Shown: positions 16,207 to 25,797 of the stretch, one piece after another
Numbering within the stretch: the first letter of the stretch is position 1
Layout of the letters: each line of letters starts with the position of its first letter
Assembly: GCF_015644665.1 (NCBI RefSeq)
Contig: NZ_JADOBQ010000005.1
Span: 372,001 to 436,000 of the forward strand
Reading direction: 5' to 3'
DNA from: Roseobacter sp. MH60115
GTDB taxonomy: Bacteria; Pseudomonadota; Alphaproteobacteria; Rhodobacterales; Rhodobacteraceae
Length of the DNA stretch: 64,000 bases
Program-made: the position numbers and the translations under genes
The notes under the pieces: model-generated
Databases searched by the model: none
What the model was told of the DNA's origin: nothing
Seen by the model: only the letters and a program-made list of their open reading frames with translations

Positions 16207-17274
16207 ATGAAAACGGGCTTCAGAGGCACGTTCTTGATCTCCTGGTCACAAACAGAAATCGACGGTCTGGAGGCCGCACCCATGCAGTCCTTGAGCATTG
16301 GGGCCGCATGGGCATGGCGGGGAGACACGGTCCAGGTCGATGGGCCATCTGGTGTTCTGCGGTTGGACCGGGAACACGGGTCTACAAGGCTGCGCGGGCG
16401 TGCGGCCAGGATGGTGCACCGGCTGGTGGATGCCGCGCTCGACGCGCACCCACGGGACGATCTGTGGCAAGGCAATGACATCACCAATGACGCTGACAGT
16501 AGTTTCGTCGTCACCGATGGCGCGCAACGCTACACCGTCACGGTGATTAATATCGGGCGGGGCGCACAGCCGCTCCTGATGTTTCTCGATGAAATCCCGC
16601 CCCGCGGAACGGATTTATGGATCGCGCACCATACGCTCGGGGTGAGGCCCGCAATTGGGCGCGCAGCCGATAGCGGCGGCGTGATTTGTTTCAGCCAAGG
16701 CACGCGCATCACCACGCCTACAGGCCCACGTCTGGCTGAGGATTTGCGCATTGGCGATCACGTGCTCACCAAAGACAACGGCCCACAGCCCATCGAGTGG
16801 ATCGGCAGCAGGCACATGACGGGCGCCCGGCTGTTTGCGATGCCGCACCTGCGCCCGGTTCGCATTCGCATGGGCGCCTTGGGAGTCGAACGCCCCGATC
16901 AGGAACTGCTGGTGTCGCCGGAGCACCGGATGCTGATCACGGGGGCGCGCGCGCATGACCTTTTCAACACACCTGAAGTTCTGGTGGCCGCCAAGGATCT
17001 TGTTGATGGCCAGCTCATTTCGGCTGATCTGACCGTGCGGGACGTGACCTACATTCATCTGCTCCTGCCCGCCCATAATGTGGTCTGGGCCAATGGGGTC
17101 GCAACGGAGAGCTTTCACCCGGCCAATGCAGCATTCCATACGCTGGACAGCGCGGACAAGGCGCGGCTGCTTGCGCAGTATCCCGATCTGGCGAGTGATC
17201 CGCATACCTACGGCGGGTATGCGCGGCGCAATCTCACCACGTCGGAGGCGGCGCTCCTGCAGCGCGCGGCGTGA
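16207..17274 (+). CDS. Hint-domain (Hedgehog/intein-type) protein
   Basis: 355 residues from ATG 16207, which is preceded by a GGTAGGCGGG ribosome-binding region; the frame is open upstream but not family-like there. The N-terminal 150 residues (MKTGFRGTFLISWSQTEIDG, later RAARMVHRLV) form a domain often seen in Rhodobacterales. A Hint domain follows, starting at Cys161: CFSQGTRITTPTGPRLAEDL, then VSPEHRML and the end block LPAHNVVWANGVATESFHP. Hint domains can cleave their own backbone at the leading cysteine. A C-terminal region after the Hint domain is short. The biological role is unknown. It is convergent with tlpA, 6 bp apart. Confidence 0.85.
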   Translation: MKTGFRGTFLISWSQTEIDGLEAAPMQSLSIGAAWAWRGDTVQVDGPSGVLRLDREHGSTRLRGRAARMVHRLVDAALDAHPRDDLWQGNDITNDADSSFVVTDGAQRYTVTVINIGRGAQPLLMFLDEIPPRGTDLWIAHHTLGVRPAIGRAADSGGVICFSQGTRITTPTGPRLAEDLRIGDHVLTKDNGPQPIEWIGSRHMTGARLFAMPHLRPVRIRMGALGVERPDQELLVSPEHRMLITGARAHDLFNTPEVLVAAKDLVDGQLISADLTVRDVTYIHLLLPAHNVVWANGVATESFHPANAAFHTLDSADKARLLAQYPDLASDPHTYGGYARRNLTTSEAALLQRAA

Positions 17275-17280
17275 TCGGAC

Positions 17281-17856
17281 CTAGCTGTCGGCCCCCAAAA
17301 CAGCGCTGATCACGGCTTTGGCGCTGTCGCTGGACCAATCCGCATCCCCTCTGAGGCGGGCCACTTCACGACCCTCGGGGTCAATCAGCACCGTGATTGG
17401 CAGTCCGAAAATACCCATCTGGCTTGCCAGTGCCTGGCGCGGGTCCTGGTGGCGGGGCAGATTTTCAACGCCGATCTCGGCAAAGAATTTCTTGATGCCT
17501 TCAGGAGAATTGCGTCCCGTCGCGATGGTGACCACCTCGAAGTCGTCGCCGCCGAATTCAGCCTGCAACTCCGACAGTTGCGGCATCTCCTTGCGGCAGG
17601 GCGCGCACCATGTGGCCCAGAAGTTCAGTAGAATGTATTTGCCTCTGTAGGCCTCAAGCGTCTCTTCACCGGCGCCGTCGGCCAGTTGATAGGCGGCGTC
17701 CGATGTCGCCTCTGGCACCTCGTGAAAGACCAGCTTTTTCATGTCGCCCGCGCGCAGAAGGGCGGCTTGGGCAAGATCTGCCTGTGCGGTGACTGGAGCC
17801 AAGATTGCGCCTGCGCCAAGGGCCGTATAAACGAGCGCAGCAATTATTCTTTTCAT
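17281..17856 (-). CDS. tlpA: TlpA-family thiol:disulfide oxidoreductase
   Basis: 191 residues. A signal peptide or anchor spans residues 1-26, and a thioredoxin fold follows with WCAPC (Cys84, Cys87) and the cis-proline region [12 protein letters not shown]. The protein acts in the periplasm as a reductant, in the family usually for cytochrome c or cytochrome oxidase maturation. It is divergent from argH with only 24 bp between the start codons, so the two promoters must overlap the coding regions or each other. Confidence 0.88.
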   Translation of the reverse strand: MKRIIAALVYTALGAGAILAPVTAQADLAQAALLRAGDMKKLVFHEVPEATSDAAYQLADGAGEETLEAYRGKYILLNFWATWCAPCRKEMPQLSELQAEFGGDDFEVVTIATGRNSPEGIKKFFAEIGVENLPRHQDPRQALASQMGIFGLPITVLIDPEGREVARLRGDADWSSDSAKAVISAVLGADS

Positions 17857-17880
17857 TTCCCCTCCGAAGGGTTCAGACCG

Positions 17881-19293
17881 ATGACAGACACACCCGCCTC
17901 CAGTGCCGCCAACACCTCAAACAAGATGTGGGGCGGTCGTTTTGCTGCCGGTCCGGATGCGATCATGGAGGCCATCAATGCCTCCATCGGCTTCGACAAA
18001 CGTATGGCAGCGCAGGATATTGCGGGCTCACGTGCGCATGCCGCGATGCTGGGGGCAACGGGCATTTTGCAAGCTAGCGATGTTGAGGCCATTCGGGAAG
18101 GCCTGCTCACAGTCTTGTCAGAAATCGAGGGCGGTACCTTTCAATTCTCCACGGCGCTGGAAGACATCCACATGAACGTCGAGGCGCGCCTGAAAGAGAT
18201 CATCGGCGAACCTGCGGGGCGGCTGCACACCGGGCGCAGCCGGAACGATCAGGTGGCAACCGATTTCAAGCTTTGGGTGCGGGATCAACTGGACGCGGCG
18301 GAAGGCGGGCTGATCGCGCTGATCAAAGCGCTGTTGGCGCAGGCCGAGGCGGGTGCCGACTGGGTCATGCCGGGTTTCACCCATTTGCAGACCGCCCAGC
18401 CGGTGACATGGGGCCACCACATGATGGCCTATGTGGAGATGTTCGGGCGCGATCTCAGCCGCATGCGGGATGCGCGGGCACGGATGAACACATCGCCCCT
18501 GGGGGCCGCAGCCCTTGCGGGCACCTCTTTCCCGATTGACCGGGCCATGACGGCAGAGGCGCTTGGGTTTGATAGCCCTGCGGCAAATTCGCTGGACGCT
18601 GTCAGCGACAGGGATTTCGCACTGGAATTCCTCGGCGCGGCCAGCATTTGTGCCGTGCATCTCAGCCGGTTTGCCGAAGAACTGGTGATCTGGTCCTCGG
18701 CGCAATTCCGGTTTGTGACCTTGAGCGATCGCTTCTCCACCGGTTCCTCCATCATGCCGCAAAAGAAAAATCCGGATGCAGCGGAGCTGATCCGCGCCAA
18801 GGTCGGGCGGATATTTGGCGCCAATACCGCACTTATGATGGTGATGAAGGGACTGCCGCTGACCTATTCCAAGGACATGCAGGAAGACAAGGAGCAGGTG
18901 TTTGATGCCGCGGACAACCTGATGCTGGCGCTGGCCGCGATGACCGGCATGGTGTCCGATATGACGGCAAACCGTGACAGCCTCGCCGCCGCCGCTGGAT
19001 CGGGGTTTTCCACCGCAACCGACCTGGCTGACTGGCTGGTGCGGGTTCTCGACCTGCCGTTCCGCGACGCCCATCACATCACCGGCAGTCTCGTCGCCAT
19101 GGCCGAAGCCAAGGGCTGCGATTTGCCAGATCTGACCCTGGAGGATATGACATCTGTGCACGGCGGTATAACCTCAGAGGTCTTCGACGTGCTCGGGGTT
19201 GAAAACTCCGTCAACAGCCGTACGTCCTACGGGGGGACCGCACCCGCCCAGGTACGTGCCCAGATCGCCCGCTGGAAGGAGATGATCGCATGA
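17881..19293 (+). CDS. argH: Argininosuccinate lyase
   Basis: 470 residues from ATG 17881. It catalyses the last step of arginine synthesis, splitting argininosuccinate into arginine and fumarate. The fumarase/aspartase-superfamily signature [12 protein letters not shown] is at about 287-298, with [13 protein letters not shown] and [17 protein letters not shown] also intact. The length is standard. The frame is open upstream into tlpA antisense, but [21 protein letters not shown] is the family N-terminus. Its stop overlaps the start of a small lipoprotein gene, a linkage seen in related bacteria. Confidence 0.97.
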   Translation: MTDTPASSAANTSNKMWGGRFAAGPDAIMEAINASIGFDKRMAAQDIAGSRAHAAMLGATGILQASDVEAIREGLLTVLSEIEGGTFQFSTALEDIHMNVEARLKEIIGEPAGRLHTGRSRNDQVATDFKLWVRDQLDAAEGGLIALIKALLAQAEAGADWVMPGFTHLQTAQPVTWGHHMMAYVEMFGRDLSRMRDARARMNTSPLGAAALAGTSFPIDRAMTAEALGFDSPAANSLDAVSDRDFALEFLGAASICAVHLSRFAEELVIWSSAQFRFVTLSDRFSTGSSIMPQKKNPDAAELIRAKVGRIFGANTALMMVMKGLPLTYSKDMQEDKEQVFDAADNLMLALAAMTGMVSDMTANRDSLAAAAGSGFSTATDLADWLVRVLDLPFRDAHHITGSLVAMAEAKGCDLPDLTLEDMTSVHGGITSEVFDVLGVENSVNSRTSYGGTAPAQVRAQIARWKEMIA

Positions 19294-19463
19294 CCCGTCT
19301 GACACTCATTTTGTTGTGCACAGCGCTTGCTGCCTGCGGCGTGGATGGCGAACCGGTGGCCCCTCAGGTCAACGGGAGCGTGACCATCAATCAAAACGGT
19401 ATCTATCCCAGTGCGTCCGTCGGGGTCGGCAAAGGCCCGATTTCGGTCTGGTTGGGGCTGTGA
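19290..19463 (+). CDS. Small lipoprotein downstream of argH
   Basis: 57 residues from the ATG that overlaps the argH stop (ATGA). It has a short hydrophobic leader followed by a lipobox (LAAC) and a small glycine-rich mature part ([20 protein letters not shown]). It is likely anchored in the outer or inner membrane. Its position makes it translationally coupled to argH and, at its end, to a second tiny lipoprotein. The function is unknown. Confidence 0.8.
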   Translation: MTRLTLILLCTALAACGVDGEPVAPQVNGSVTINQNGIYPSASVGVGKGPISVWLGL

Positions 19464-19624
19464 TGCGTCTGGCGATCTGTGTGGGCGCTTTTGCCGCGTT
19501 GTCGGCATGCACAGGCCCTTCCGTGCCGCGCGCTGTCCCTGACACGCCCGCGCCTGAAGCTCAGGCGTCCAAGAGCAGCATCCGGGTCTCGGGCACCGCC
19601 ATCATCGGCTACGTGAAGGATTGA
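19463..19624 (+). CDS. Second small lipoprotein
   Basis: 53 residues whose ATG shares a base with the stop of the previous lipoprotein gene. The leader ends in a lipobox (LSAC), and the mature part is short, proline-rich, then SSIRVSGTAIIGYVKD. It resembles the first in size and in having a repetitive Gly/Ser/Ile tail, so the pair may have arisen by duplication. The function is unknown. Confidence 0.7.
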   Translation: MRLAICVGAFAALSACTGPSVPRAVPDTPAPEAQASKSSIRVSGTAIIGYVKD

Positions 19625-19628
19625 TGCG

Positions 19629-19952
19629 GTGACCCCGTTGCGTCTTGTCTGGCTTGCGCTGGCGGTGTGGGGCACGATCCACCCGATGAGCTATTTTCTG
19701 CAGTGGTTTGGGGAAAACAGCTACGATCTGATGGCCATGGTCGATGCCTGGCATGCCAATGCGGCCACCAGCGGCCTTGTCTGGGACCTGACGATTGCAG
19801 CAGCGGCACTCACGATATGGGTGGTTGTAGAAAGCATCCAGCAGCGTCGTTGGATCGGTCTGCTGGCCATACCCGCAACCTTCGGGATCGGCGTCAGCTG
19901 CGGATTGCCGCTCTACCTGTTCCTGCGGTCGGGGTCTGATGGTCGACCCTGA
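19629..19952 (+). CDS. DUF2834-type membrane protein
   Basis: 107 residues from GTG 19629. Three or four hydrophobic segments are seen, with an N-terminal LALAVWGTIHPMSYFLQWF pattern typical of the DUF2834 family of small membrane proteins. The function is unknown. It follows the second lipoprotein by 4 bp and is the last gene of the argH run. A 170-base gap separates it from lysA. Confidence 0.7.
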   Translation: MTPLRLVWLALAVWGTIHPMSYFLQWFGENSYDLMAMVDAWHANAATSGLVWDLTIAAAALTIWVVVESIQQRRWIGLLAIPATFGIGVSCGLPLYLFLRSGSDGRP

Positions 19953-20124
19953 ATTGTCCTTCCGCGTTGAAATCCGGAATGCCAGTCCCTGAACTCGAAA
20001 CACCTGCGCTCAATTTGACGGGCATCGTCTCTTTGCCCGCCTGATGGTTTTCCGAGGCAGGCACGGTGATTGCGTTAGCCCGCCGGTCTGATATGAGGCA
20101 TGAGCTTTCAATCAGAGGCCCGAC

Positions 20125-21390
20125 ATGGACCATTTTCTTTACCGGGACGGCGCACTTCACGCGGAAGACGTGCCCGTGAGTGACATCGCCAAGGCGGTGG
20201 GCACGCCGTTCTACGTCTATTCGACCGCCACGCTGCTGCGGCACTTTCACCTTTTCGATGACGCGCTGGACGGCCTCGACCATCTGGTCTGCTATGCGAT
20301 GAAGGCCGCCAGCAATCAGGCCATTTTGAAAACCCTCGCGCAGGCCGGCGCGGGTATGGATGTTGTCTCCGGGGGCGAATACAGGCGTGCCAAGGCCGCG
20401 GGCGTGCCCGGTGACCGCATTGTGTTCTCCGGCGTGGGCAAGACTGCCGCTGAAATCCGGCTCGCGCTCGAAGGCGGTATCCGCCAGTTCAATGTGGAAT
20501 CCGAACCCGAGATGGAGGTGCTGAACGCCACCGCCGTCGCGATGGGCAAGGTTGCGCCGATCACGATTCGGGTCAATCCGGACGTGGATGCCAAGACCCA
20601 TGCCAAGATTGCCACCGGCAAGTCGGAAAACAAGTTCGGCATCCCGATTGCGCGGGCGCGCGAGGTCTATGCGCTGGCGGCCTCGCTGCCCGGTCTTGAG
20701 GTGATCGGCATCGATGTGCACATCGGCAGCCAGTTGACGGATCTTGCGCCCTTTGAGCTGGCCTATCAGAAAGTCGCCGAGCTGACGGGGGTGCTGCGCG
20801 CGGATGGGCACACCATCCGCCGTCTCGATCTGGGCGGCGGGTTGGGCATTCCCTATGCGCGCGACAATCAGGCGCCGCCGCTGCCCGTGGACTATGGCGC
20901 GCTGGTCAAACGCACCCTGGGCCATCTGGGCTGCGAAATCGAGATCGAACCGGGACGGCTGATCGCCGGAAATGCCGGGCTCATGGTGTCCGAGGTGATC
21001 TACCTGAAGTCCGGCGAGGGTCGCGACTTCCTGATCATCGACGGCGCGATGAACGACCTGATCCGCCCGGCCATGTATGAAGCCTACCACGACATCATTC
21101 CCGTGACCGAACCTGCGCCGGGCGTTGAGCAGGTAAAATATGATATTGTCGGGCCGGTTTGCGAATCCGGGGACACCTTCGCCAAGCAACGCATGATGCC
21201 TCCGGTCGCCGCTGGCGCGCTTGTCGCTTTCCGGTCAGCGGGGGCTTATGGCGCCGTTATGAGCAGTGAATACAATTCCCGCCCCCTGATTCCGGAGGTT
21301 TTGGTGAATAAGGATCAATTTGCGGTTATTCGCCGACGTCCGACCTTTGACGAAATGATAAATCGCGATACCATTCCGGAATGGCTTTGA
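20125..21390 (+). CDS. lysA: Diaminopimelate decarboxylase
   Basis: 421 residues, a normal length. PLP-dependent fold-type III enzyme making L-lysine from meso-diaminopimelate. The PLP lysine is K60 in CYAMKAASNQ. Other family markers are VSGGEYRRA, HIGSQ, EPGRLIAGNAG and the C-terminal CESGDTFAK active-site cysteine block. It has its own upstream gap and is followed 40 bp later by the DUF4175 gene, an order common in Rhodobacterales. Confidence 0.97.
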   Translation: MDHFLYRDGALHAEDVPVSDIAKAVGTPFYVYSTATLLRHFHLFDDALDGLDHLVCYAMKAASNQAILKTLAQAGAGMDVVSGGEYRRAKAAGVPGDRIVFSGVGKTAAEIRLALEGGIRQFNVESEPEMEVLNATAVAMGKVAPITIRVNPDVDAKTHAKIATGKSENKFGIPIARAREVYALAASLPGLEVIGIDVHIGSQLTDLAPFELAYQKVAELTGVLRADGHTIRRLDLGGGLGIPYARDNQAPPLPVDYGALVKRTLGHLGCEIEIEPGRLIAGNAGLMVSEVIYLKSGEGRDFLIIDGAMNDLIRPAMYEAYHDIIPVTEPAPGVEQVKYDIVGPVCESGDTFAKQRMMPPVAAGALVAFRSAGAYGAVMSSEYNSRPLIPEVLVNKDQFAVIRRRPTFDEMINRDTIPEWL

Positions 21391-21430
21391 CCCCGTATTC
21401 CCGGGGGCGAAGACCAACGGAGAAAAACCG

Positions 21431-24043
21431 ATGGCGTCATTTTCCCGGAACGATGCGGACCGCGGCCTGAGAGCCGTGCGCTGGCCTTTGCGGCTGACCC
21501 GCCTGGGGATGATCGCCGAAGCTTTTGTGCAGAGCCTCTGGCCCTTGATGACGGTGTGCCTGTTTGTGCTGGGCGCACTGATGCTGGGCCTGCAGGACAC
21601 GATTGCCATCGAAGCCGTCTGGGGTCTGGCCGTCCTTGCCGGTGTCAGTGCGCTGGGCGCGCTGGGGTATGCCTTCATGCGGTTCCGGCTGCCGACACGG
21701 GAGCAGGCCATTGCCCGACTGGATGCCAGCCTGCCGGGACGTCCATTGCAGGCACTGCTGGATACGCAGACGATCGGGGCGACGGATGCCGCCTCCACCG
21801 CCGTCTGGCGGGCGCATCAGGCGCGTATGGCCGCCCGCGCTGCCGAGGCCGAGCCGGTGCCCGCCGATCTGCGCGTCGCGTCCCGCGATCCTTACGCGCT
21901 GCGGTATCTCGCGGTTTTGCTCTTTGGGATCGCCCTGCTCTTTGGCTCCATTTGGCGGGTGGGATCGGTTGCGGATATGACGCCCGGGGGCGGCGGACTG
22001 GCCGCCGGTCCGGTCTGGGAGGGCTGGGCGGAAAGCCCCAGATATACCGGTCGCCCGACGATCTACCTCAATGATATTCCCGAAGGGGCGCTCCGCGTAC
22101 CGGTCGGCAGCCTCATCACCCTGCGCCTTTACGGCGAAGTCGGCGCCCTGACCCTGTCGGAGACCGTCTCCGGCCGGACCGAGGTGCCACCAGCCTCCGA
22201 CCCGGCGCAGGATTTCACCGTGGTGCAGGACGGCACGGTCACGATCAATGGCCCCGGGGGCCGCAGCTGGCGGGTCGAGGTTATCCCCGACAGCCCGCCC
22301 CAGATTGCCGTGCTGGAGGATCCGTCCGCCTCCGCCTTGGGGGAAACGACACTGCCGTTCGAGGCGCGTGACGACTACGGCGTTGAGGCGGGCGAGGCCC
22401 GCTTCACACTCGATCTGGCGTCGGTCACCCGTCATCACGGCCTGACCATCGCGCCAGAGACACGTCCCGATCTGATTGTGCCCCTGCCCACCCCCATCGC
22501 CGGGGACCGCCGCGCGTTCGAGGAAAACCTGATCGAGGACTTCTCGGAGCATCCCTGGGCCAATTTGCCGGTGTTCGTGCGTCTCTCCGCACTCGACGGC
22601 GCGGAACAGACCTATGAAACGGAGCCACGCGCGATGGTGCTGCCCGGGCGGCGGTTTTTTGACCCGGTGGCCGCTGCCGTGATCGAACAGCGGCGCGATC
22701 TGCTGTGGTCGCGCAAGAACAACAAGCGCATCAGCCAGATCCTGCGCGCCGCTGCTTACTTGCCCGAGGAGTTGTTCCGCAATCAGACCGATGCGCTGCG
22801 GCTGCGCAAGGTCATCCGTCAACTGGAGACCTTCGCCACCTACGGGCTCAGCGATGACATGCAGGAAGACCTCGCCCAGGAAATGTGGGATCTCGCGATC
22901 ATCCTTGAAGAAGGCGATCTGGCCGATGCTGCAGAACGCATGCGCCGGGCGCAGGAGCGGCTGAACGAGGCGATCCGCAATGGCGCGTCGGATGAGGAAA
23001 TTGCGGAGTTGATGCAGGAACTGCGCCGCGCCACGGACGACTATTTGCAGCAGATGATGCGGCAGGCGGAGCGCCAACGTCAGCAAAACGACGAAAACGG
23101 CGGCCCGCAAAACGAAAATACCATGACCATGACGCAGGATGACCTGCAGCGCATGATGGACCGTATTCAGGAATTGATGGAGCAGGGCCGCATGGCCGAG
23201 GCGCAGCAGGCGCTGCAAGAGCTTCAGCAGATGATGGAGAACATGCGCGTCACCCAAGGCCAGCAAGGGCAGGGCGGGCAGAGCCCCGGCGAGCAGGCGA
23301 TGGAAGGTCTCTCGGAGACACTGCGTGAGCAACAAGGCCTGTCCGATCAGGCCTTCCGCGATCTGCAGGAGCAATTCAACCCCGGTGCCCAGGCGGGCGA
23401 AAGTCAAGGGAATGAAGGCCGCAGTGGTGGTCAGGGTCGGGGTCAAAGCCACGAGGGCCAATCGGGTCAAGGCGAAGGCAACGGCGAACAGCCGGGGCAG
23501 CCACAGGAACGCGGCGACGGCTCTGCGGGCGATCCGCGACCGGGTAGCGAAGGCTCCATCGCCGACCGTCAGCAGGCCTTGCGCGACGAGTTGCGCCGCC
23601 AGCAGGGCAATCTGCCCGGTGCGGGCACACCCGAAGGCGATGCTGCGCGCGATGCGCTGGACCGGGCCGGACGCGCGATGGACGGGGCCGAAGATGCCCT
23701 GCGCAACAATGATCTGGCCGAAGCCATCGACAATCAGGGCCAGGCGATGGAAGCGCTGCGTGAAGGTATGCGGGCGCTTGGCGACATGATGGCGCAACAG
23801 CAGCAGAACCAGCAACCGGGGCAAGGCACGCAGCAATCGGATCGCAGGGCGGAAAACCGTGACCCGCTGGGGCGCGAGTCCGGCAATTCCGGTGCGGATG
23901 GGGATACTGGGCCGCTGGCTTTGAACGATGATGCCTACGGGCGTGCGCGGGAGCTTCTGGATGAAATCCGGCGCCGGTCAGGTGAAACAGCGCGCCCCGA
24001 AGAGGAGCGCAATTATCTCAAGCGTCTCTTGGACCGCTTCTGA
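21431..24043 (+). CDS. TIGR02302/DUF4175 family membrane protein
   Basis: 870 residues. Two or three transmembrane helices lie in the first 70 residues (WPLMTVCLFVLGALMLGL, then VWGLAVLAGVSALGALGYAF) and another near 160. A large soluble part follows, with helical and then very Gln/Gly/Glu-rich low-complexity sequence (about 530-790) and a C-terminal RNYLKRLLDRF. The layout and ending are those of the alphaproteobacterial TIGR02302 family, whose role is unknown. It is convergent with the zinc-ribbon gene, 10 bp apart. Confidence 0.9.
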   Translation: MASFSRNDADRGLRAVRWPLRLTRLGMIAEAFVQSLWPLMTVCLFVLGALMLGLQDTIAIEAVWGLAVLAGVSALGALGYAFMRFRLPTREQAIARLDASLPGRPLQALLDTQTIGATDAASTAVWRAHQARMAARAAEAEPVPADLRVASRDPYALRYLAVLLFGIALLFGSIWRVGSVADMTPGGGGLAAGPVWEGWAESPRYTGRPTIYLNDIPEGALRVPVGSLITLRLYGEVGALTLSETVSGRTEVPPASDPAQDFTVVQDGTVTINGPGGRSWRVEVIPDSPPQIAVLEDPSASALGETTLPFEARDDYGVEAGEARFTLDLASVTRHHGLTIAPETRPDLIVPLPTPIAGDRRAFEENLIEDFSEHPWANLPVFVRLSALDGAEQTYETEPRAMVLPGRRFFDPVAAAVIEQRRDLLWSRKNNKRISQILRAAAYLPEELFRNQTDALRLRKVIRQLETFATYGLSDDMQEDLAQEMWDLAIILEEGDLADAAERMRRAQERLNEAIRNGASDEEIAELMQELRRATDDYLQQMMRQAERQRQQNDENGGPQNENTMTMTQDDLQRMMDRIQELMEQGRMAEAQQALQELQQMMENMRVTQGQQGQGGQSPGEQAMEGLSETLREQQGLSDQAFRDLQEQFNPGAQAGESQGNEGRSGGQGRGQSHEGQSGQGEGNGEQPGQPQERGDGSAGDPRPGSEGSIADRQQALRDELRRQQGNLPGAGTPEGDAARDALDRAGRAMDGAEDALRNNDLAEAIDNQGQAMEALREGMRALGDMMAQQQQNQQPGQGTQQSDRRAENRDPLGRESGNSGADGDTGPLALNDDAYGRARELLDEIRRRSGETARPEEERNYLKRLLDRF

Positions 24044-24053
24044 ACCTCGCGCT

Positions 24054-24956
24054 CTACTGACTGCTGGAGGCTGCGGCGGCATCAAGCCACCCCAGCACGT
24101 CCTCAGCCTTGCCATCAAGCCACATCCGCCACTGATCCACCATTCCGACATAGGCGCTGAGCCACGGATCAGCTTGCGGTACGGCTTTGGCCAGTTCTGG
24201 CGCAAAAGCGTAGACCAGAGCGAGGATGGCGGCGAGCAGGACCACCACGACAAATCCACGTCCAAAACTGCGCTTTTCCTGAACTTCGACCTGGGCGGTT
24301 TGTCCGGCGTCTTCGCCCGGCGATCTGTCGTTGTTGGACCGCAGGGTAGAGTTGATTTCCTCGATGTTCGGCAACAGGTCGCGGCGCGCGCCGGAAACGG
24401 CAGTGGCCTCCACAACGGGCAGCGATGGCGGTTCACCCCGCATGCGTGCCATACGGTCGCGGGTTTCGCCTGCACGCTTGCGCGCCTCGTCACTGCCTTC
24501 CGCCTCTGTCAGGCCAAGATCAGGCTGACTTTCCATGCTTCCGGCGGTTTCGTTCTCGCGGGCTTTTTTCTCAAGCTCTGCCTCTTCCCGCAACACGTCG
24601 GCCACCGCCGGGTCCAGCGGTTTGCGCGACCGCGCTGCTGGCGTCTCTTCCTGCTCGGGTTCGGCCTCTGGTTCAGGTTCGGGATCCGCTGGGCTCTCTT
24701 CTTCGGCAGTCGCAGGCTCCTCAACGACGGGTACCGTTTCGGGCTCCGGCTCCGGGGGTGCGTCTGCGTCTGAGACAGTCTCTTTGGTCTCGGCAGCCGG
24801 CTTGCCTGCGGCGTCTTCATTGTCCTGTTCCGCATTAGGATGCGCCTGAAACCACATCTGCCCACAATTGGAGCACTGCACGTCGCGCCCCTCGGGCGGC
24901 ATCACGTCATCGGGGACTTCGTATTGCGCATCGCAATTCGGACAGATCAGGCGCAT
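24054..24956 (-). CDS. MJ0042-type zinc-ribbon protein with C-terminal TM helix
   Basis: 300 residues. The N-terminal zinc ribbon has CPNC (5-8) and CSNC (28-31). A long acidic, proline-rich linker (about 40-230) follows, and then one transmembrane helix (GFVVVVLLAAILALVYAF, about 235-255) near the C-terminus. The family is found in many Alphaproteobacteria, often beside ftsEX as here (divergent). The function is unknown; cell-envelope regulation is only a guess from the neighbours. Confidence 0.88.
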   Translation of the reverse strand: MRLICPNCDAQYEVPDDVMPPEGRDVQCSNCGQMWFQAHPNAEQDNEDAAGKPAAETKETVSDADAPPEPEPETVPVVEEPATAEEESPADPEPEPEAEPEQEETPAARSRKPLDPAVADVLREEAELEKKARENETAGSMESQPDLGLTEAEGSDEARKRAGETRDRMARMRGEPPSLPVVEATAVSGARRDLLPNIEEINSTLRSNNDRSPGEDAGQTAQVEVQEKRSFGRGFVVVVLLAAILALVYAFAPELAKAVPQADPWLSAYVGMVDQWRMWLDGKAEDVLGWLDAAAASSSQ

Positions 24957-25119
24957 GTCAGGTCCTGCTTCATAATGACCCCAGTTCGATTATTGTTTTT
25001 CTGCACCATATTGACATCGCACCCGTGCGAAAAGCGTTAACTGCGCACAAAGCTTGCAAGTGATGCATTGAAACCAGATCGCTGCTGGGGCACAACAGCG
25101 CAACAAAAAAGGGGGCCGC

Positions 25120-25797
25120 GTGATCGAGCTGGAAAATGTCGCCTACAGCTACGGGGGCGGCGCGCTACTATCTGAGATTTCGCTCAAGCTGGCGCCGGGT
25201 TCTTTCCATTTTCTGACCGGTCCCTCGGGCGCGGGTAAAACCACCCTGCTCAAGCTGTGCTATGGCGCATTGTTGCCGACCCATGGCGACGTGACGCTGT
25301 TCGGCGAGGATGTCTCGCGGCTGGAACGCGACGACATCGCGCTGGTGCGTCGGCGCATGGGGGTCGTGCATCAGGATTGCCGGTTTCTGGATCATCTGAC
25401 GGTTTCGGAAAACATCGCACTGCCGCTGACGGCGTCCGGACGTCCTGCAAGTGCCGGACAGGATGATCTGACCGAACTGATGGCCTGGGTCGGGCTGACC
25501 CACCGTGCCGATGCTGTGCCGCCGGAGCTGTCAGGGGGAGAGCGCCAGCGCGCCGCCCTGGCCCGCGCGGTGATCATGTCGCCGGATGTGGTTCTTGCCG
25601 ATGAGCCCACCGGCAACGTGGACTGGGAAATGTCGCAGCGGTTGCTGCGGCTACTGGTCGAGTTGAACAAGATGGGCAAGACCGTTCTGATCGCCACCCA
25701 TGACCTCAGTCTGATCCGGGCCGCCAAGAGCCAGATCCAGGCACGGGTGTTGCGCATCGCAAATGGCCGCCTGCAGCTCGCCGGTGCGGACCTGTGA
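25120..25797 (+). CDS. ftsE: Cell-division ATP-binding protein FtsE
   Basis: 225 residues from GTG 25120. Complete ABC ATPase: Walker A GPSGAGKTT (34-42), signature LSGGERQRAALARA (137-150), Walker B VVLADE (157-162) and H-loop THD. Together with FtsX it controls peptidoglycan hydrolases at the septum. The stop overlaps the ftsX start by four bases, so the pair is translationally coupled. Generic ABC subunits can look similar, but the ftsX partner settles it. Confidence 0.94.
   Translation: MIELENVAYSYGGGALLSEISLKLAPGSFHFLTGPSGAGKTTLLKLCYGALLPTHGDVTLFGEDVSRLERDDIALVRRRMGVVHQDCRFLDHLTVSENIALPLTASGRPASAGQDDLTELMAWVGLTHRADAVPPELSGGERQRAALARAVIMSPDVVLADEPTGNVDWEMSQRLLRLLVELNKMGKTVLIATHDLSLIRAAKSQIQARVLRIANGRLQLAGADL

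Noticed and set aside
19894-21189. 431-codon minus-strand ORF opposite lysA
   Set aside because: Shadow of lysA; the lysA frame carries the PLP site and normal length.
21437-23836. 799-codon minus-strand ORF opposite the DUF4175 gene
   Set aside because: It is the mirror of a real high-GC gene. The opposite strand has family motifs and a proper start; this one shows none and is rich in Arg, His and Gln as expected for a shadow.
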